Below, piece after piece: positions 24,074 to 35,126 of a DNA stretch of 64,000 nucleotides. The position numbers and the translations under genes were made by a program. Each line of letters starts with the position of its first letter. Positions within the stretch are counted from its first letter, which is position 1. A model generated the notes under the pieces. The model did no database searches. It had not been told where the DNA came from and saw nothing but the letters and a program-made list of their open reading frames with translations. Source of the stretch: Roseateles_C aquae (GTDB lineage Bacteria > Pseudomonadota > Gammaproteobacteria > Burkholderiales > Burkholderiaceae_C); the NCBI RefSeq assembly GCF_032337115.1, contig NZ_JAVXZY010000005.1, positions 186,001-250,000 of the forward strand, given 5' to 3'.

Positions 24074-24087
24074 TTGATGCAACGCAA
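24074..24087. promoter_or_regulatory. Fnr-like half-conserved site
   Basis: TTGAT-gcaa-CGCAA resembles the Fnr/Dnr consensus TTGAT-N4-ATCAA on the left arm, with three of five matches on the right. It lies in the hemerythrin/Crp-Fnr intergenic region, beside a GTCGC-gct-GCGAC dyad at 24056-24068. Low confidence. Confidence 0.25.
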
Positions 24088-24134
24088 GGACGCCGGCCCG
24101 GGCTTGGCCGACAGTGGCAACCATCAGCAATCGA

Positions 24135-24920
24135 ATGCAATGGAACGCCGCCATCGTGGACAGCCTCAACACCAGCCGACTCCAAGCCCCGCGCGATGCC
24201 GGAGTCCATGGCGCTGCTGCGCTTGAACCGGCCATGCCGCTGAACGTGGACTGGCAGGCCCTGCTCGGCGGCGCCGCGCTGTCGGCCAGCGAGTTGCAGG
24301 CCCTGCAGGCCATGCCCGCACCGCGGCGCCTGGCCGCGGGCAGCATGGCTTTCACGCGACGCCAACGGGCAGCTCAGCTGATTGCGGTGCTGGAAGGCGC
24401 CGTCGGCCTGGGGCTGGCGCGCGATGACGAACCCTTCCAGCTGGAGCGCACCGTGCGTGGCCCAGGCTGGCTGGATCTCAGCAGTGCCTGGCTGGGCGAG
24501 GAGCACGCCCAGGATGCGCGCGCGCTGGAGGACAGCTGGCTGGTGGAGCTGCCGCTGGAGCGCGTGCGCGGCCTGCTCGCCCGCGAGCCGAATATGCTGG
24601 ACCGGCTGCTGCTGGCCCTGGCCCGCGCGGTGCATGGGCTGACCTGCGTCACTCACGACCTGATGCACAAGGACGCCGAGCGCCGTCTGGCGGCCTGGCT
24701 GCTGCAGCACTGCGAGCCGGTCGAGCTGGAAGGCAAGGGCGAGGGCGTGCAGGTGTCCCTGAAGGAGCGCAAGCGCGATATCGCCGCGCAGCTGGCGATC
24801 ACGCCGGAGACGCTGTCGCGGATGATGCGCCAGCTCAATCGCAAGGGCGTGATCGAAGTGCAGGGCTACAAGGTCAAGGTGTTGGACTTGGGCTCGTTGC
24901 GGGCGTTGGCGCAGGACTGA
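24135..24920 (+). CDS. Crp/Fnr-family transcriptional regulator
   Basis: About 260 aa; the start is uncertain (GTG 24114, ATG 24135 or ATG 24234 at MPLNVDWQ), as none has a clear ribosome site. An effector-binding barrel includes GSMAFTRRQRAAQLIAVLEG, a long alpha-helix follows (NMLDRLLLALARAVHGLT), and the helix-turn-helix is KRDIAAQLAITPETLSRMMRQLNRKGVIEV. No Cys cluster of the FNR type is seen. Divergent hemerythrin suggests an oxygen, NO or stress signal. The 3' end overlaps the 3' end of the convergent kinase gene by 47 bases. Confidence 0.84.
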   Translation: MQWNAAIVDSLNTSRLQAPRDAGVHGAAALEPAMPLNVDWQALLGGAALSASELQALQAMPAPRRLAAGSMAFTRRQRAAQLIAVLEGAVGLGLARDDEPFQLERTVRGPGWLDLSSAWLGEEHAQDARALEDSWLVELPLERVRGLLAREPNMLDRLLLALARAVHGLTCVTHDLMHKDAERRLAAWLLQHCEPVELEGKGEGVQVSLKERKRDIAAQLAITPETLSRMMRQLNRKGVIEVQGYKVKVLDLGSLRALAQD

Positions 24921-27102
24921 GCGGCGCTGGCTCTCGCGCTGGCGCGCGGCGCGGGAAGCGCAGCACCATGACCAGGCCCTGGGGCCAGCTCCCTTCGGCG
25001 CGCAGCTGGCCGCCGAGCATCTGCTGCGCTAGCAGATGCGCCACATGCAGGCCCAAACCGGTGTGGCCGCGCGAGCGTGCGCTGGTCATGAAGGGGCTGA
25101 AGATTTCCTCGCGCTGATGGCTTTGCACGCCGCGGCCGTTGTCGCGCACGCGCAGCTCGATCTGGTCGCCCTCCAGCGCCAGGCTGACGTGGATTTGCGC
25201 GTCGCTGCCATCGCCGGGCTCGAAGGCATGGGAGAGGGCGTTGTCGATCAATTGATCGAGGATGCGCACCAAGGCGCCGGGATAGCTGTCGGCACTGCCG
25301 CAATGCTCGATATGCGATTCCAGCCGCACCTGCTGGGCGCCACTGGCAATGCGCCAGCGCTGCAAGGCCTGTTCGACCTGGTGGGTGGGGTTGAAGCGCA
25401 GCCGCGGCTCCGGCACCTGCTGCACCGAGAGCTCCTTGAAGCGTTGCACCAGATCGGCGGCGCGCTGCAGCGAGTGCCGCGCCAGCTCGCTGCTATTGCC
25501 CAGCAGGGCGAGGAATTCGAGCAGCTCGCTGCGCTTGAGCTGGCCTTCGCTCAGATGCCGCGTCAGATCGGCGGTAGCGTCGGCCTGCGTGCTCAGCGCC
25601 AGCAGCGCATTGCCCAGCGGCGTGTTCAGCTCATGGCCAATGCCCACCACCATATGCGCCATCGCCGCGAGGCGCTCCTGGTGGGCCAGCGCCTGCAGGG
25701 TGCGGTGCAGGTCGTCGGTGCGTTCCTGCACGCGCTGCTCCAGCTCGTCATGGGCCTGCTGCAGCGCCGCTTCAGTGGCCTGGCGTATGGCCACCTCGGT
25801 GCGCAGCTGGTCCAGCGTGACGGTCAACTCCTGATGGCGCTGGGCCAGCGTCTGCTGCAGCACATCGCCGTGTTGCTGCAGGCTGCTGTTCTGGATGCGC
25901 AGCTTGGTCGCTGCCAGCGCATCGGCCAGCAGCCGTGAAGACAGCTCGGCACGGCCACGGTGGCGGCGTTCCTGCATGCCCTGCAGATCGCGCAGCGCGT
26001 GAAAGGCCAGCTCGTAGTTGCCGGCCTCCTGCGCCGTGCTGACCAGCAGTTCGGCCGCGCGCAGCAGCAGCAGGCCCATGAAGCTGGTCGGGCTGGCATC
26101 GCGGAAGTGGGCCAGGATGGACTGCATCAGGCCGATGGCGTCGTCGCGCCGCCCCTCGGCCAGCGCGATCAGCGCGCGCACATAGTCGACCCAGCTCTGG
26201 TGCTCCTGCCAGGGCCGGGTGGCCGGCTGCCCGGGCACCTGGGGCCAGACCTCGTCGCGCAGATCCTCCATCTTCTGCAACTGCTGGGCGGCTATCTGGA
26301 TGTCGCCGCGCCGGGCGTGGCCGATCGCCAGATTCACCGCGCAACGGTAGTGGCCAAAGGGGCCGCCGAGATGCTCGGTTTCGCGCGCCGACATGGCGTG
26401 GAAGTGCAGGCTGGCGTCGCGATGCGCGGCGCTGTCCGGGCCGCCGGCCTCGGCCAGAAAGTAGTAGGCCGAGCCCAAGAGGCTGCCCAGCTGCTGGCGC
26501 AGCTCCGGCGCCAGCTCGCGGTGCACCCAGGGCTGCAGCCGCTCAATCACCTCGTGGTAGAGGCCGCTGCGCAGCAGCACGCTGCTCAGGCCCAGGTCCA
26601 CCTCGGCCAGCGCCTGGCTGTCGTCGGGGCGGCTGGCCAGCCAGTGGCGGGCACGCTCGAAGGCGTTCAGCGCCGGCTCGATCAGGCCGATCTGGCCGAA
26701 CACCTCGCCCAAGGTCAGCGCCACCTCGATCTGCGCCTCGGCGCCAATGCCGGCGTCGCTCAGGGCGTCCAGCCTCTGGGCTTCGGCAATGCAGTCGGCT
26801 GGTACTTCGGGAACCGAGAGGGCGCGCAAGCGCAAACCCAGCGCCTGGCAGCACAGGCCGGCCTCGCCGTCGGGGTCAGGACTTGCCCGCATCGCTTCCT
26901 GGCACTGCGCCAGCATCTGCCAGGCGTCACTGAAGCGGCGCAGCAGCACCAGGCGGCGCAGCTGATCCAGCAAGCGTTTGAAGTCAGGCGACACACCAGC
27001 GCCGGGAGTGGACGGCGCGGCCGACACCGCAGCCGGGGCTGCCGTGCCTTGTTGCGGCGCACCGGCAGTGCCGGGCTCGCCAGGGCCGTGGGGGCTGGAC
27101 AT
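24874..27102 (-). CDS. Large soluble histidine kinase with TPR-like sensor region
   Basis: A 742-aa protein with no membrane segments or signal peptide, so cytoplasmic. Residues about 35-420 are Leu/Ala-rich helical repeats of TPR character. Then follow a coiled coil (about 420-480), the phospho-acceptor motif GHELNTP with His at about 490, the N-box LIDNALSHAF, DNGRGVQ and the G2 box HTGLGLHVAH. The HELNTPL form of the H-box is typical of large multidomain kinases. The Ala/Pro-rich tail after FPRRAP extends into the 3' end of the Crp/Fnr gene. No response regulator is adjacent. A one-mismatch copy of the 16-mer repeat lies antisense at 26872. Confidence 0.86.
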   Translation of the reverse strand: MSSPHGPGEPGTAGAPQQGTAAPAAVSAAPSTPGAGVSPDFKRLLDQLRRLVLLRRFSDAWQMLAQCQEAMRASPDPDGEAGLCCQALGLRLRALSVPEVPADCIAEAQRLDALSDAGIGAEAQIEVALTLGEVFGQIGLIEPALNAFERARHWLASRPDDSQALAEVDLGLSSVLLRSGLYHEVIERLQPWVHRELAPELRQQLGSLLGSAYYFLAEAGGPDSAAHRDASLHFHAMSARETEHLGGPFGHYRCAVNLAIGHARRGDIQIAAQQLQKMEDLRDEVWPQVPGQPATRPWQEHQSWVDYVRALIALAEGRRDDAIGLMQSILAHFRDASPTSFMGLLLLRAAELLVSTAQEAGNYELAFHALRDLQGMQERRHRGRAELSSRLLADALAATKLRIQNSSLQQHGDVLQQTLAQRHQELTVTLDQLRTEVAIRQATEAALQQAHDELEQRVQERTDDLHRTLQALAHQERLAAMAHMVVGIGHELNTPLGNALLALSTQADATADLTRHLSEGQLKRSELLEFLALLGNSSELARHSLQRAADLVQRFKELSVQQVPEPRLRFNPTHQVEQALQRWRIASGAQQVRLESHIEHCGSADSYPGALVRILDQLIDNALSHAFEPGDGSDAQIHVSLALEGDQIELRVRDNGRGVQSHQREEIFSPFMTSARSRGHTGLGLHVAHLLAQQMLGGQLRAEGSWPQGLVMVLRFPRRAPAREPAPLSPAPTPATSPSPTP
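26872..26887 (+). repeat. 16-mer motif, one-mismatch copy in the histidine kinase gene
   Basis: GGGGTCAGGACTTGCC; differs from the exact motif by A for T at position 10. Antisense to the kinase gene. Confidence 0.7.
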
Positions 27103-27287
27103 ACTGCTGTGGCCTTCCCATGTGTGCCGGCCCAGTTTAAGCGTGCCGGGCGCAGCCCGCCAAGCCCCCGATCCAGGCGTGCAACAGCGGGGCGGAAAGC
27201 TGCCAATTTCGCGCTAGCTGCGCCCGCGGTGCTCACTTAGACTGCATCGCATCGCCCCATCCTTTCCTGTCCAGCAAGGAGTCCACC

Positions 27288-28118
27288 GTGATCGCAGCCG
27301 CCGAGAAATTCTTTGAAAAGAACAATGCCCTGCCGACGATGCCCGAGGTGGCCAGCCGGCTGATGCGCAGCTTTGATGATGACAATCTCGGCCTTGCCGA
27401 TGTGGCGGCGCTGATTGGCAAGGACGCGACGCTGTCGGCCAAGGTGCTGCGTCTGGCCAACTCGGCCCGCTACAGCCCCTCGCACAATGTCTCGAGCCTG
27501 CAGGACGCTGCCGCGGCCCTGGGCATGGATACCTTGCGCAATCTCTCGCTGGCCGCCTGCATCTCGGGCGCTTTCCCCAAGGTGCCAGGTCTTGACCGCG
27601 AGAAGTTCTGGCGCCACAGCCTGGCCACGGCGGGTTATGCGCGCATCCTCAGCCGCATCCTTCGGGTGGATGACGACACCTCCTACCTGGCCGGTCTGAT
27701 GATGCGCACCGGCCAGCTGATGATGGCGATGGCCGACCCCGATCAGGTGGCCGATGTCGAGGCCCATGCGCAGGAAGCGGGCAGCCGCTTTTCCCTGGAG
27801 ATGCACCGTTTCAACTGCACGCACGCTGATGTGACCGCCTCGCTGGCGGCGCACTGGCATTTTCCGGCGCCCATGGTCGAGGCCTTCAAGGACGCCAACA
27901 CGCCGCTGGAGATCCGCCCCTTCTCGCTGATGGCGGCCGTGCTCCATATTGCCGAGGTGCTGGCCGACGCGGCCGAGCATCACGAAGATCCGGTCAAGGC
28001 CATGCAGGTGGCGGTGCCCGAGCTCGTTGAGCATCTGCACCTGGACTTGGACTACCTGCGCGACAAGATTGCCGCCGCCGGTGATCTCGGTGGCGACGTC
28101 GACCAGCTCTTGCACTGA
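27288..28118 (+). CDS. HDOD-domain signalling protein
   Basis: A 276-aa protein made almost entirely of an HDOD domain, a catalytically inactive relative of HD phosphohydrolases. It begins FFEKNNALPTMPEVASRLM, then LSAKVLRLANSARYSP with the conserved asparagine, and GLMMRTGQLMMA. The metal-binding His-Asp pairs of HD-GYP are absent, as expected. HDOD proteins are signal-transduction scaffolds. It is divergent from the soluble kinase (185 bases apart), suggesting shared signalling (inference). Confidence 0.87.
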   Translation: MIAAAEKFFEKNNALPTMPEVASRLMRSFDDDNLGLADVAALIGKDATLSAKVLRLANSARYSPSHNVSSLQDAAAALGMDTLRNLSLAACISGAFPKVPGLDREKFWRHSLATAGYARILSRILRVDDDTSYLAGLMMRTGQLMMAMADPDQVADVEAHAQEAGSRFSLEMHRFNCTHADVTASLAAHWHFPAPMVEAFKDANTPLEIRPFSLMAAVLHIAEVLADAAEHHEDPVKAMQVAVPELVEHLHLDLDYLRDKIAAAGDLGGDVDQLLH

Positions 28119-28232
28119 ATCGGCATTCACCGACGTCTTTTTGCCGCCGTATCCCCCTTTTGGGGGCCTAGGGTTCGCCCGCGGGGCCGCGTAGCCTCAT
28201 GCTCTTCCGCTGGTGGGTGCAAGAGGTGAGAG
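28119..28232. other. Intergenic with a CCCCC-TTTT-GGGGG hairpin
   Basis: CCCCC (28153-28157) and GGGGG (28162-28166) form a hairpin reminiscent of hairpin 2 of the intergenic repeats, followed by a GC-rich segment. It may be a shortened fourth copy. A weak TCGG/CCGA stem before CTTTTT near 28122-28143 could be a terminator for the HDOD gene. Confidence 0.35.
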
Positions 28233-30113
28233 TTGGACGCTGCTGACTATGTCAATTTGCTGCGCTTGAACGAGCAGGCCAGTCGCAGCGATCCGCATGC
28301 CTACCGCCGCCGCGTGCTGCGCTTTGCGCTGCTGGGCTATCTGGCCGTCTTCCTGCTCGCCCTCTTGGCCGTGGCCGGGCTGATCTGGCTGGCGTGGCGC
28401 CTGCAGCAGGGCCGGCCGGCCGCCTGGATGATCTGGCCCGGTCTGGCCTGCCTGGGCCTGCTCTGGGCCACGCTGCAAGGCCTGCGCGTGCCAATGGCAG
28501 CGCCGCAGGGCGAACGCATCACCGCGGCCGATGCGCCGGAGCTGTTCAAGGCGCTGGACAAGATTCGCGCCAAGCTGCGCGGCCCGCGCCTGCACGCGGT
28601 GCTGGTCAATGGCGAATTCAACGCCTCCATCCAGCAGCAGCCGCTGATGCTGGGCCTGGCGCACCGCAACTACCTGGTGCTGGGCTGGCCGATGCTGGCG
28701 GCGCTGGAGCCACGCCGGCTGTACGCCGTCATTGCCCATGAGTACGGCCATCTGCGTGGCGACCATGGCAAGCTGTCCGCCTGGATCTACCGCACCCGGC
28801 TGGCCTGGGCGCAGCTGGGGCGGCGCTACCGGGAAGACAGCTCGGTGGTCAGCTTTGCGCTGTCCGGCTTTGTGCAGTGGTACACGCCGCGTTTTGACGC
28901 CCTGAGCTTTGCGCTGGCCCGCGAGGACGAATACGAAGCCGATCGTGCCAGCGCGCGGCTGTTCGGGCCCGAGCTGGCCGCGCAGACGCTGCAGGAGATC
29001 GCCGTCAAGGCCCAGCACCTGGACGCCGAGTTCTGGCCGCAGTGGTGGCGCCGTGCGCGGCTGGAGCCGGCGCCCTTGCAGGCCGAGGGCGGACCTTTTG
29101 CCGAGATGGGCCTGGCCTTGCAGCTGGCGGTCCCCCCGGAGGGCCTGCGCGACTACCTGATGCGTGAGCTCAAGCGCCTGGCAGATTTCGACGATACCCA
29201 TCCGGTGCTGAAAGACCGCCTGGCCGCGCTGCGCCAGCGCGCCGGGCTGAAGCGGCTGTCGCAGCAGTCTTCGCTGGAACTGCTGGGTGAGGCCCGTGCG
29301 CGGGTGGCCCAGCATCTGGATGAACACTGGTGGCTGCAGAACCGCAAGGAATGGGCCCAGTATGGCGAGCGCTTGCGTGAGCAGCAGGCCCAGGCCGAAG
29401 CCTTTGCCGCCCGGCCACAGTTGGAGCTGACGGCCGATGAGTGGGTGCAGTGGTCCGATGCCATCCGTGCTTTGCTCGACGACGATCCCAGCCCCTGGCT
29501 GGAGCGTGCGCTGGAGCTCGCGCCCTGCCATCCGCGTGCACTGGCCGAGCTGGCGCGGCTGCATCTGGCACGGGGCGACGCCCGTGTCGGCGCCTGGCTG
29601 GAACTGCTCTACCAGACCCATGAAGATCAGGCCTGGCTGGCCGCACAGCTGGCGCAGCGTTGGATAGACGCCTGCCAGCTGCAGGAGCGGCCGGTGGCGC
29701 CCGAACTGCGCCGGCTCTGGCGCGAACGCCGCGAGCGCAGCGAGCTGCTGGAGCACGAGGCCTGGCAGGCCTTTGTCGACAGCCCGCCCTGGGATCAGGG
29801 CATCGCCGCCCAGCTCGACGAGGCCGAGCTGCGCAATCTGCGTGGCGTGCTGCTGCGCGAGGCCGATGTGCGCATGGCCTGGGTCGGCGAGCAGCGCCTG
29901 CCGATACGTCCGGCGCGGCGCCACTTCTCGATCTGGCTGCAGGCGCGTTGCCGCGACGAGCATGCCGATGAGCTGGCTCAGCGGCTCTACGAGCGCATCA
30001 ACGACAGCGGCGCCTTGCCTGGCCGCTGCCGGGTGCTGGTGATCGGCCGCCATGTCGAGCCGGCACGCCGCGAGGCCTGCACCGAGCTGAAGCTGCTGCT
30101 GCAGCGCCGCTGA
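28233..30113 (+). CDS. M48-family membrane metallopeptidase
   Basis: A 626-aa protein. TTG 28233 is the apparent start, with AGAGGTGAG just before it. Two membrane helices (residues 32-55 and 64-82), then the zinc motif HEYGH at 169-173 and a downstream third-ligand block REDEYEADRASARLFG. The family (HtpX/Ste24-like) cleaves membrane or envelope proteins. The 400-residue C-terminal part is Arg/Leu/Ala-rich and helical, TPR-like, with ARLHLARGDAR-type repeats; this makes the protein twice the length of HtpX. The stop is three bases from the convergent xdhB stop. Confidence 0.85.
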   Translation: MDAADYVNLLRLNEQASRSDPHAYRRRVLRFALLGYLAVFLLALLAVAGLIWLAWRLQQGRPAAWMIWPGLACLGLLWATLQGLRVPMAAPQGERITAADAPELFKALDKIRAKLRGPRLHAVLVNGEFNASIQQQPLMLGLAHRNYLVLGWPMLAALEPRRLYAVIAHEYGHLRGDHGKLSAWIYRTRLAWAQLGRRYREDSSVVSFALSGFVQWYTPRFDALSFALAREDEYEADRASARLFGPELAAQTLQEIAVKAQHLDAEFWPQWWRRARLEPAPLQAEGGPFAEMGLALQLAVPPEGLRDYLMRELKRLADFDDTHPVLKDRLAALRQRAGLKRLSQQSSLELLGEARARVAQHLDEHWWLQNRKEWAQYGERLREQQAQAEAFAARPQLELTADEWVQWSDAIRALLDDDPSPWLERALELAPCHPRALAELARLHLARGDARVGAWLELLYQTHEDQAWLAAQLAQRWIDACQLQERPVAPELRRLWRERRERSELLEHEAWQAFVDSPPWDQGIAAQLDEAELRNLRGVLLREADVRMAWVGEQRLPIRPARRHFSIWLQARCRDEHADELAQRLYERINDSGALPGRCRVLVIGRHVEPARREACTELKLLLQRR

Positions 30114-30116
30114 AAT

Positions 30117-32467
30117 TCAGCGAGGCGTGTTGATCGCGGTGATCGCGCGCAGCACGTTCTCCGCGGTGGCCGGGGCACGCAGCGACACCTCGGTGCCGGC
30201 CGGGCCGCAGGCGGCCACCGCATCACGTATCGCCAGCAGCACCGAGAAGGGCAGCAGCAGAGGCGGTTCACCGACGGCCTTGGAGCGGTGGATGCTGTCG
30301 GCCCCATTGGGGCGGTCGAACAGCGCCACACGGAAGTCCACCGGGCTGTCATTGGCCGTCGGAATCTTGTAGGTGCTGGGTGCGTGGGTTTGCAAGAGGC
30401 CGGAGACCGGGTGCCAGACCAGCTCCTCGGTCGTCAGCCAGCCCTGGCCCTGGACGAAGGCGCCCTCGACCTGGCCGATGTCCAGCGCCGGGTTCAGCGA
30501 CTGGCCGACGTCGTGCAGCACGTCGGCGCGCAGCACCCGGCTCTCGCCGCTAAGACTGTCAACCAGCACCTCGGTCACGGCCGCCCCATAGGCGTAGTAG
30601 AAGAAGGGCTTGCCCTGCAGCTTGGCACGATCCCAGTGCAGGCCCGGCGTGGCGTAGAAGCCTTCGCTCCAGAGCTGGATGCGGCGCAGATAGGCTTCGG
30701 CCACCAGCTTGCCGAAAGGCAAGACCTGACCCCCAGCGCTGCCCCGCGCATGCACCTGGCCGGTATTGAAGACCAGGGCCTCGACGCTGCAGCCCAGCAG
30801 CTCGGCCGCCAGCGGTGCCAGCCGCGCGCGGATCTTGCGCGCGGCGTCCTGCGCGGCCTTGCCGTTCAGATCGGCGCCGGTGGAGGCGGCCGTTGCCGAG
30901 GTGTTGGCCACCTTCTGCGTGTCGGTGGCGCTGCAGCGCACCTGCTCGAAAGGAATGCCTAGCTCATGGGCCACCACCTGAGCCACCTTGGTGTTCAGGC
31001 CCTGGCCCATCTCGGTGCCGCCGTGGTTCACCAGCACCGTGCCATCGGTGTAGACATGGACCAGCGCACCGGCCTGGTTCAGGTGCACCACATTGAAGGA
31101 GATGCCGAACTTCAGCGGCGTCAATGCCAGCCCCTTTTTCAGCACCGGGCTGCTCGCATTGAAGGCGGCGACTTCGGCGCGGCGGCGGGCGTAGTCGCTG
31201 CGCTCGATCAAGGCGGTGGTCAGTGGCTCGATCTGGTTGTCCTCGACCTGCTGGCCATAGGGCGTGATATTGCGTCCGTCCTCGTCGCGGTAGAAATTGC
31301 GCTGGCGCACCAGCAGCGGGTCGAGGCCGAGCCGGCGGGCCACCGTGTCCAGAATGACTTCGATGGCCAGCGCCCCCTGCGGGCCGCCAAAGCCGCGGAA
31401 GGCGGTATTGCTCTGCGTGTTGGTGCGGGCGCAGAAGCCGTGCATGGTCACATGGGGCAGCCAGTAGGCATTGTCGAAATGGCAGAGCGCGCGGGCCATC
31501 ACCGGCGCCGACAGATCGGCCGAATGGCCGGCATTGGAGATCAGCTCGATCTCGATGCCGAGGAGGCGGCCCTCGTCGTCATGGCCGACGTCCCAGCGGT
31601 AGTCAAAGCCGTGGCGCCGGCCGGTGATCAGGAAATCATCATCGCGGTCGACGCGCAGCTTGACCGGCCGGCGCAGCCGCGAGGCCGCCAGCGCCGCCAC
31701 ACAGGCGAACAGCGCCGATTGCGATTCCTTGCCGCCAAAGCCACCGCCCATGCGCCGGCACTGCACCTGCACCTGGTGGGCGCCCCAGCCCAGGGCATGG
31801 GCGACCAGCTGCTGCATCTCGCTGGGATGCTGGGTGGAGCAGTGGATCAGCAGGCCCTTGTTCTCCTGCGGCAAGGCGTAGGAAATCTGGCCCTCCAGAT
31901 AGAACTGTTCCTGGCCGCCCACCGACCATTCACCGCTGAAACGCTGCGGGGCTGCGGCCAATGCCGCCGCCGCATCGCCGCGACTCAGATGCATGGGCGG
32001 CAGCACATACTGGTCGGCCGCATGGGCTTGCAGCGCCGTCAACACTAGCGGCAGGGCCTCATAACGAATCACCTGCCTGGCCAGCGCCGCGGCGCGGCGG
32101 GCCAGCTCGCGATCCTGGGCAATGATGGCAAACACCGGCTGACCGAGATAGCTGAGCGTGTCGCTGGCCAGGATGGGATCGTCGTGCAGCAGCGGGCCGC
32201 AGTTGTTCTCGCCGGGCAGGTCGGCGGCGGTGAAGACGGCGACGACGCCGGGCTGCGCACGCAGCAGGTCCAGATCAATGCCCAGCAGCCGGCCGTGGGC
32301 GACCGGGCTCAGGCCCAGCGCGGCGTGCAGCGTGCCTTGGGCCTCGGGCATGTCGTCGATATAGACGGCCTCGCCGCTGACGTGCAGGGCGGCGGATTCA
32401 TGGGCCCGGCTGATGCCAACCTGGGGCTGGCTGGTGGTAAGCCGCGGATCCAAGGTGTTGGCGTTCT

Positions 32468-32471
<4 letters not shown>
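30117..32471 (-). CDS. xdhB: Xanthine dehydrogenase, molybdopterin-binding subunit
   Basis: A 784-aa subunit of the molybdenum hydroxylase family. It oxidises hypoxanthine and xanthine to urate. Seen: GEAVYIDDMPE at the N-terminus, the molybdopterin loop GGGFGGKESQ, AFRGFGGPQGALAIE, FNVVHLNQAGALVHVYTDGTVLVNHGGTEMGQG and a KAVGEPPLLL segment with the active-site Glu of this class. Its start overlaps xdhA's end by four bases. The 16-mer motif occurs exactly, in sense orientation, at 30718-30733. Confidence 0.95.
30718..30733 (-). repeat. 16-mer motif GGGGTCAGGTCTTGCC, exact copy in xdhB
   Basis: Exact copy on the minus strand, sense to xdhB, encoding part of GGQVLPF. The motif end continues into a CTTGCC-tttc-GGCAAG hairpin. 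Confidence 0.85.
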
Positions 32472-34015
<1,544 letters not shown>

Positions 34016-34075
34016 GCGATGAAGGAGGCGATGGGCGCGACGGCGATCGGCAACGATAGCGCCGGCGGCGCGACG

Positions 34076-34113
34076 AGATATTTGTTTGCAAGCATATGAG
34101 TTATAAACATCAG
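34076..34113. promoter_or_regulatory. AT-rich control region between xdhA and the LysR gene
   Basis: The only clearly AT-rich patch in this stretch, containing GTTT-N17-AAAC (34085-34109) and a CATATG core. It probably holds overlapping promoters and the LysR operator for xdhA. No exact T-N11-A site could be confirmed. Confidence 0.3.
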
Positions 34114-35094
34114 CGTATGCCAAGCAAGACCGATTTCGACAAGATCGAGCTTCAACTCGTCCGTGTGCTGCACACCTTGATTGCCGAACGCAGTGTTTCC
34201 AAGGCGGCCTTGCGCCTCGATAGTACGCAGCCTGCGGTCAGCAGTCAGCTGCGGCGCCTGCGTGCCCTTACTGGCGACGCGCTCTTGGTGCGCAGCGGCC
34301 GCGGCATGACGCCCACCGCGGTGGCGCTGGAGCTGCAGGCGCCGGCCGAGCGGCTGCTTCGCGAGGCCGATGCCTTGTTTGCCCGCCGCCAGCGCAAGAG
34401 CGGTTTCGACCCGGCCACGGCCACGCTGCGCTTTCGCATCGCCGCCAGCGACTATCTTGATCCGCTCTTCCTGCCCGAGCTGGTCGCTCACCTGAAGCGC
34501 CTTGCGCCTGGGGTGGGGCTGGATCTGCAGCCGCTGTCGGCCGAGTACGACTACCGCGCCTCGTTGGCCCGCGGCGAGGTCGATCTGGTCATCGGTAACT
34601 GGCTGCAGCCGCCCGAAGAGCTGCACCTGGGTCGATTGCTCAGCGATGAAGTGGTGGTGCTGATGAGCGAAGACCATCCGGTGGCGCGCGCCAATGGCCG
34701 CGGCTGGACGGCCGAGCGCTATCTGCAATGCCAACACCTGGCGCCCATGCCCTTGTCCGCCGGGCAGCCCGGCGTGATCGACCAATACCTGGCCTCGCAG
34801 GGCCTGAAGCGCGATATCGCCGTGCGCAGTGCCCATTTCGGCCAGCTGCCGCAGATGGTGGCGCGCAGCCTGCTGGTCTTGACGACCGGGCGGCTGTTCT
34901 GCTCGCGCTACCTCGATCAGCTGCCGGTGCGGGTGATGCGCTGCCCGATCAATTTCCCGACGCTGAGCTATTACCAGCTCTGGCATGAACTGAGCCAGAA
35001 CGCCGCGCCGATGCGCTGGCTGCGCGAGCAGGTGCGCGAGGTCGCGCGCACTCTGGTGCGCGAGGCGCCACCCAGCGCCCGGCTCAAACCCTGA
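34096..35094 (+). CDS. LysR-family transcriptional regulator of the purine locus
   Basis: A 332-aa protein (start ATG 34096, or the Met eight codons on at 34117, which would leave the AT-rich region fully intergenic). N-terminal winged helix-turn-helix: SVSKAALRLDSTQPAVSSQLRRL. The effector-binding domain includes FRIAASDYLDPLFLPELV and a LSDEVVVLMSEDHP segment. It is divergent from xdhA and just upstream of guanine deaminase, so it most likely controls the xdh genes and perhaps guaD in response to a purine (inference). Confidence 0.88.
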   Translation: MSYKHQRMPSKTDFDKIELQLVRVLHTLIAERSVSKAALRLDSTQPAVSSQLRRLRALTGDALLVRSGRGMTPTAVALELQAPAERLLREADALFARRQRKSGFDPATATLRFRIAASDYLDPLFLPELVAHLKRLAPGVGLDLQPLSAEYDYRASLARGEVDLVIGNWLQPPEELHLGRLLSDEVVVLMSEDHPVARANGRGWTAERYLQCQHLAPMPLSAGQPGVIDQYLASQGLKRDIAVRSAHFGQLPQMVARSLLVLTTGRLFCSRYLDQLPVRVMRCPINFPTLSYYQLWHELSQNAAPMRWLREQVREVARTLVREAPPSARLKP

Positions 35095-35126
35095 CCCATC
35101 CATTGAATCGTTGCTTGAAAGCTGTT

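Noticed and set aside
23430..24710. Extending the hemerythrin gene upstream to 24710
   Set aside because: The extra 239 codons are antisense to the Crp/Fnr gene and do not resemble any protein; the family begins near MPSPLPMPQ.
27579..27597. GGTGCCAGGTCTTGACC as a copy of the 16-mer motif
   Set aside because: Three mismatches including the core; it may be chance in coding sequence.
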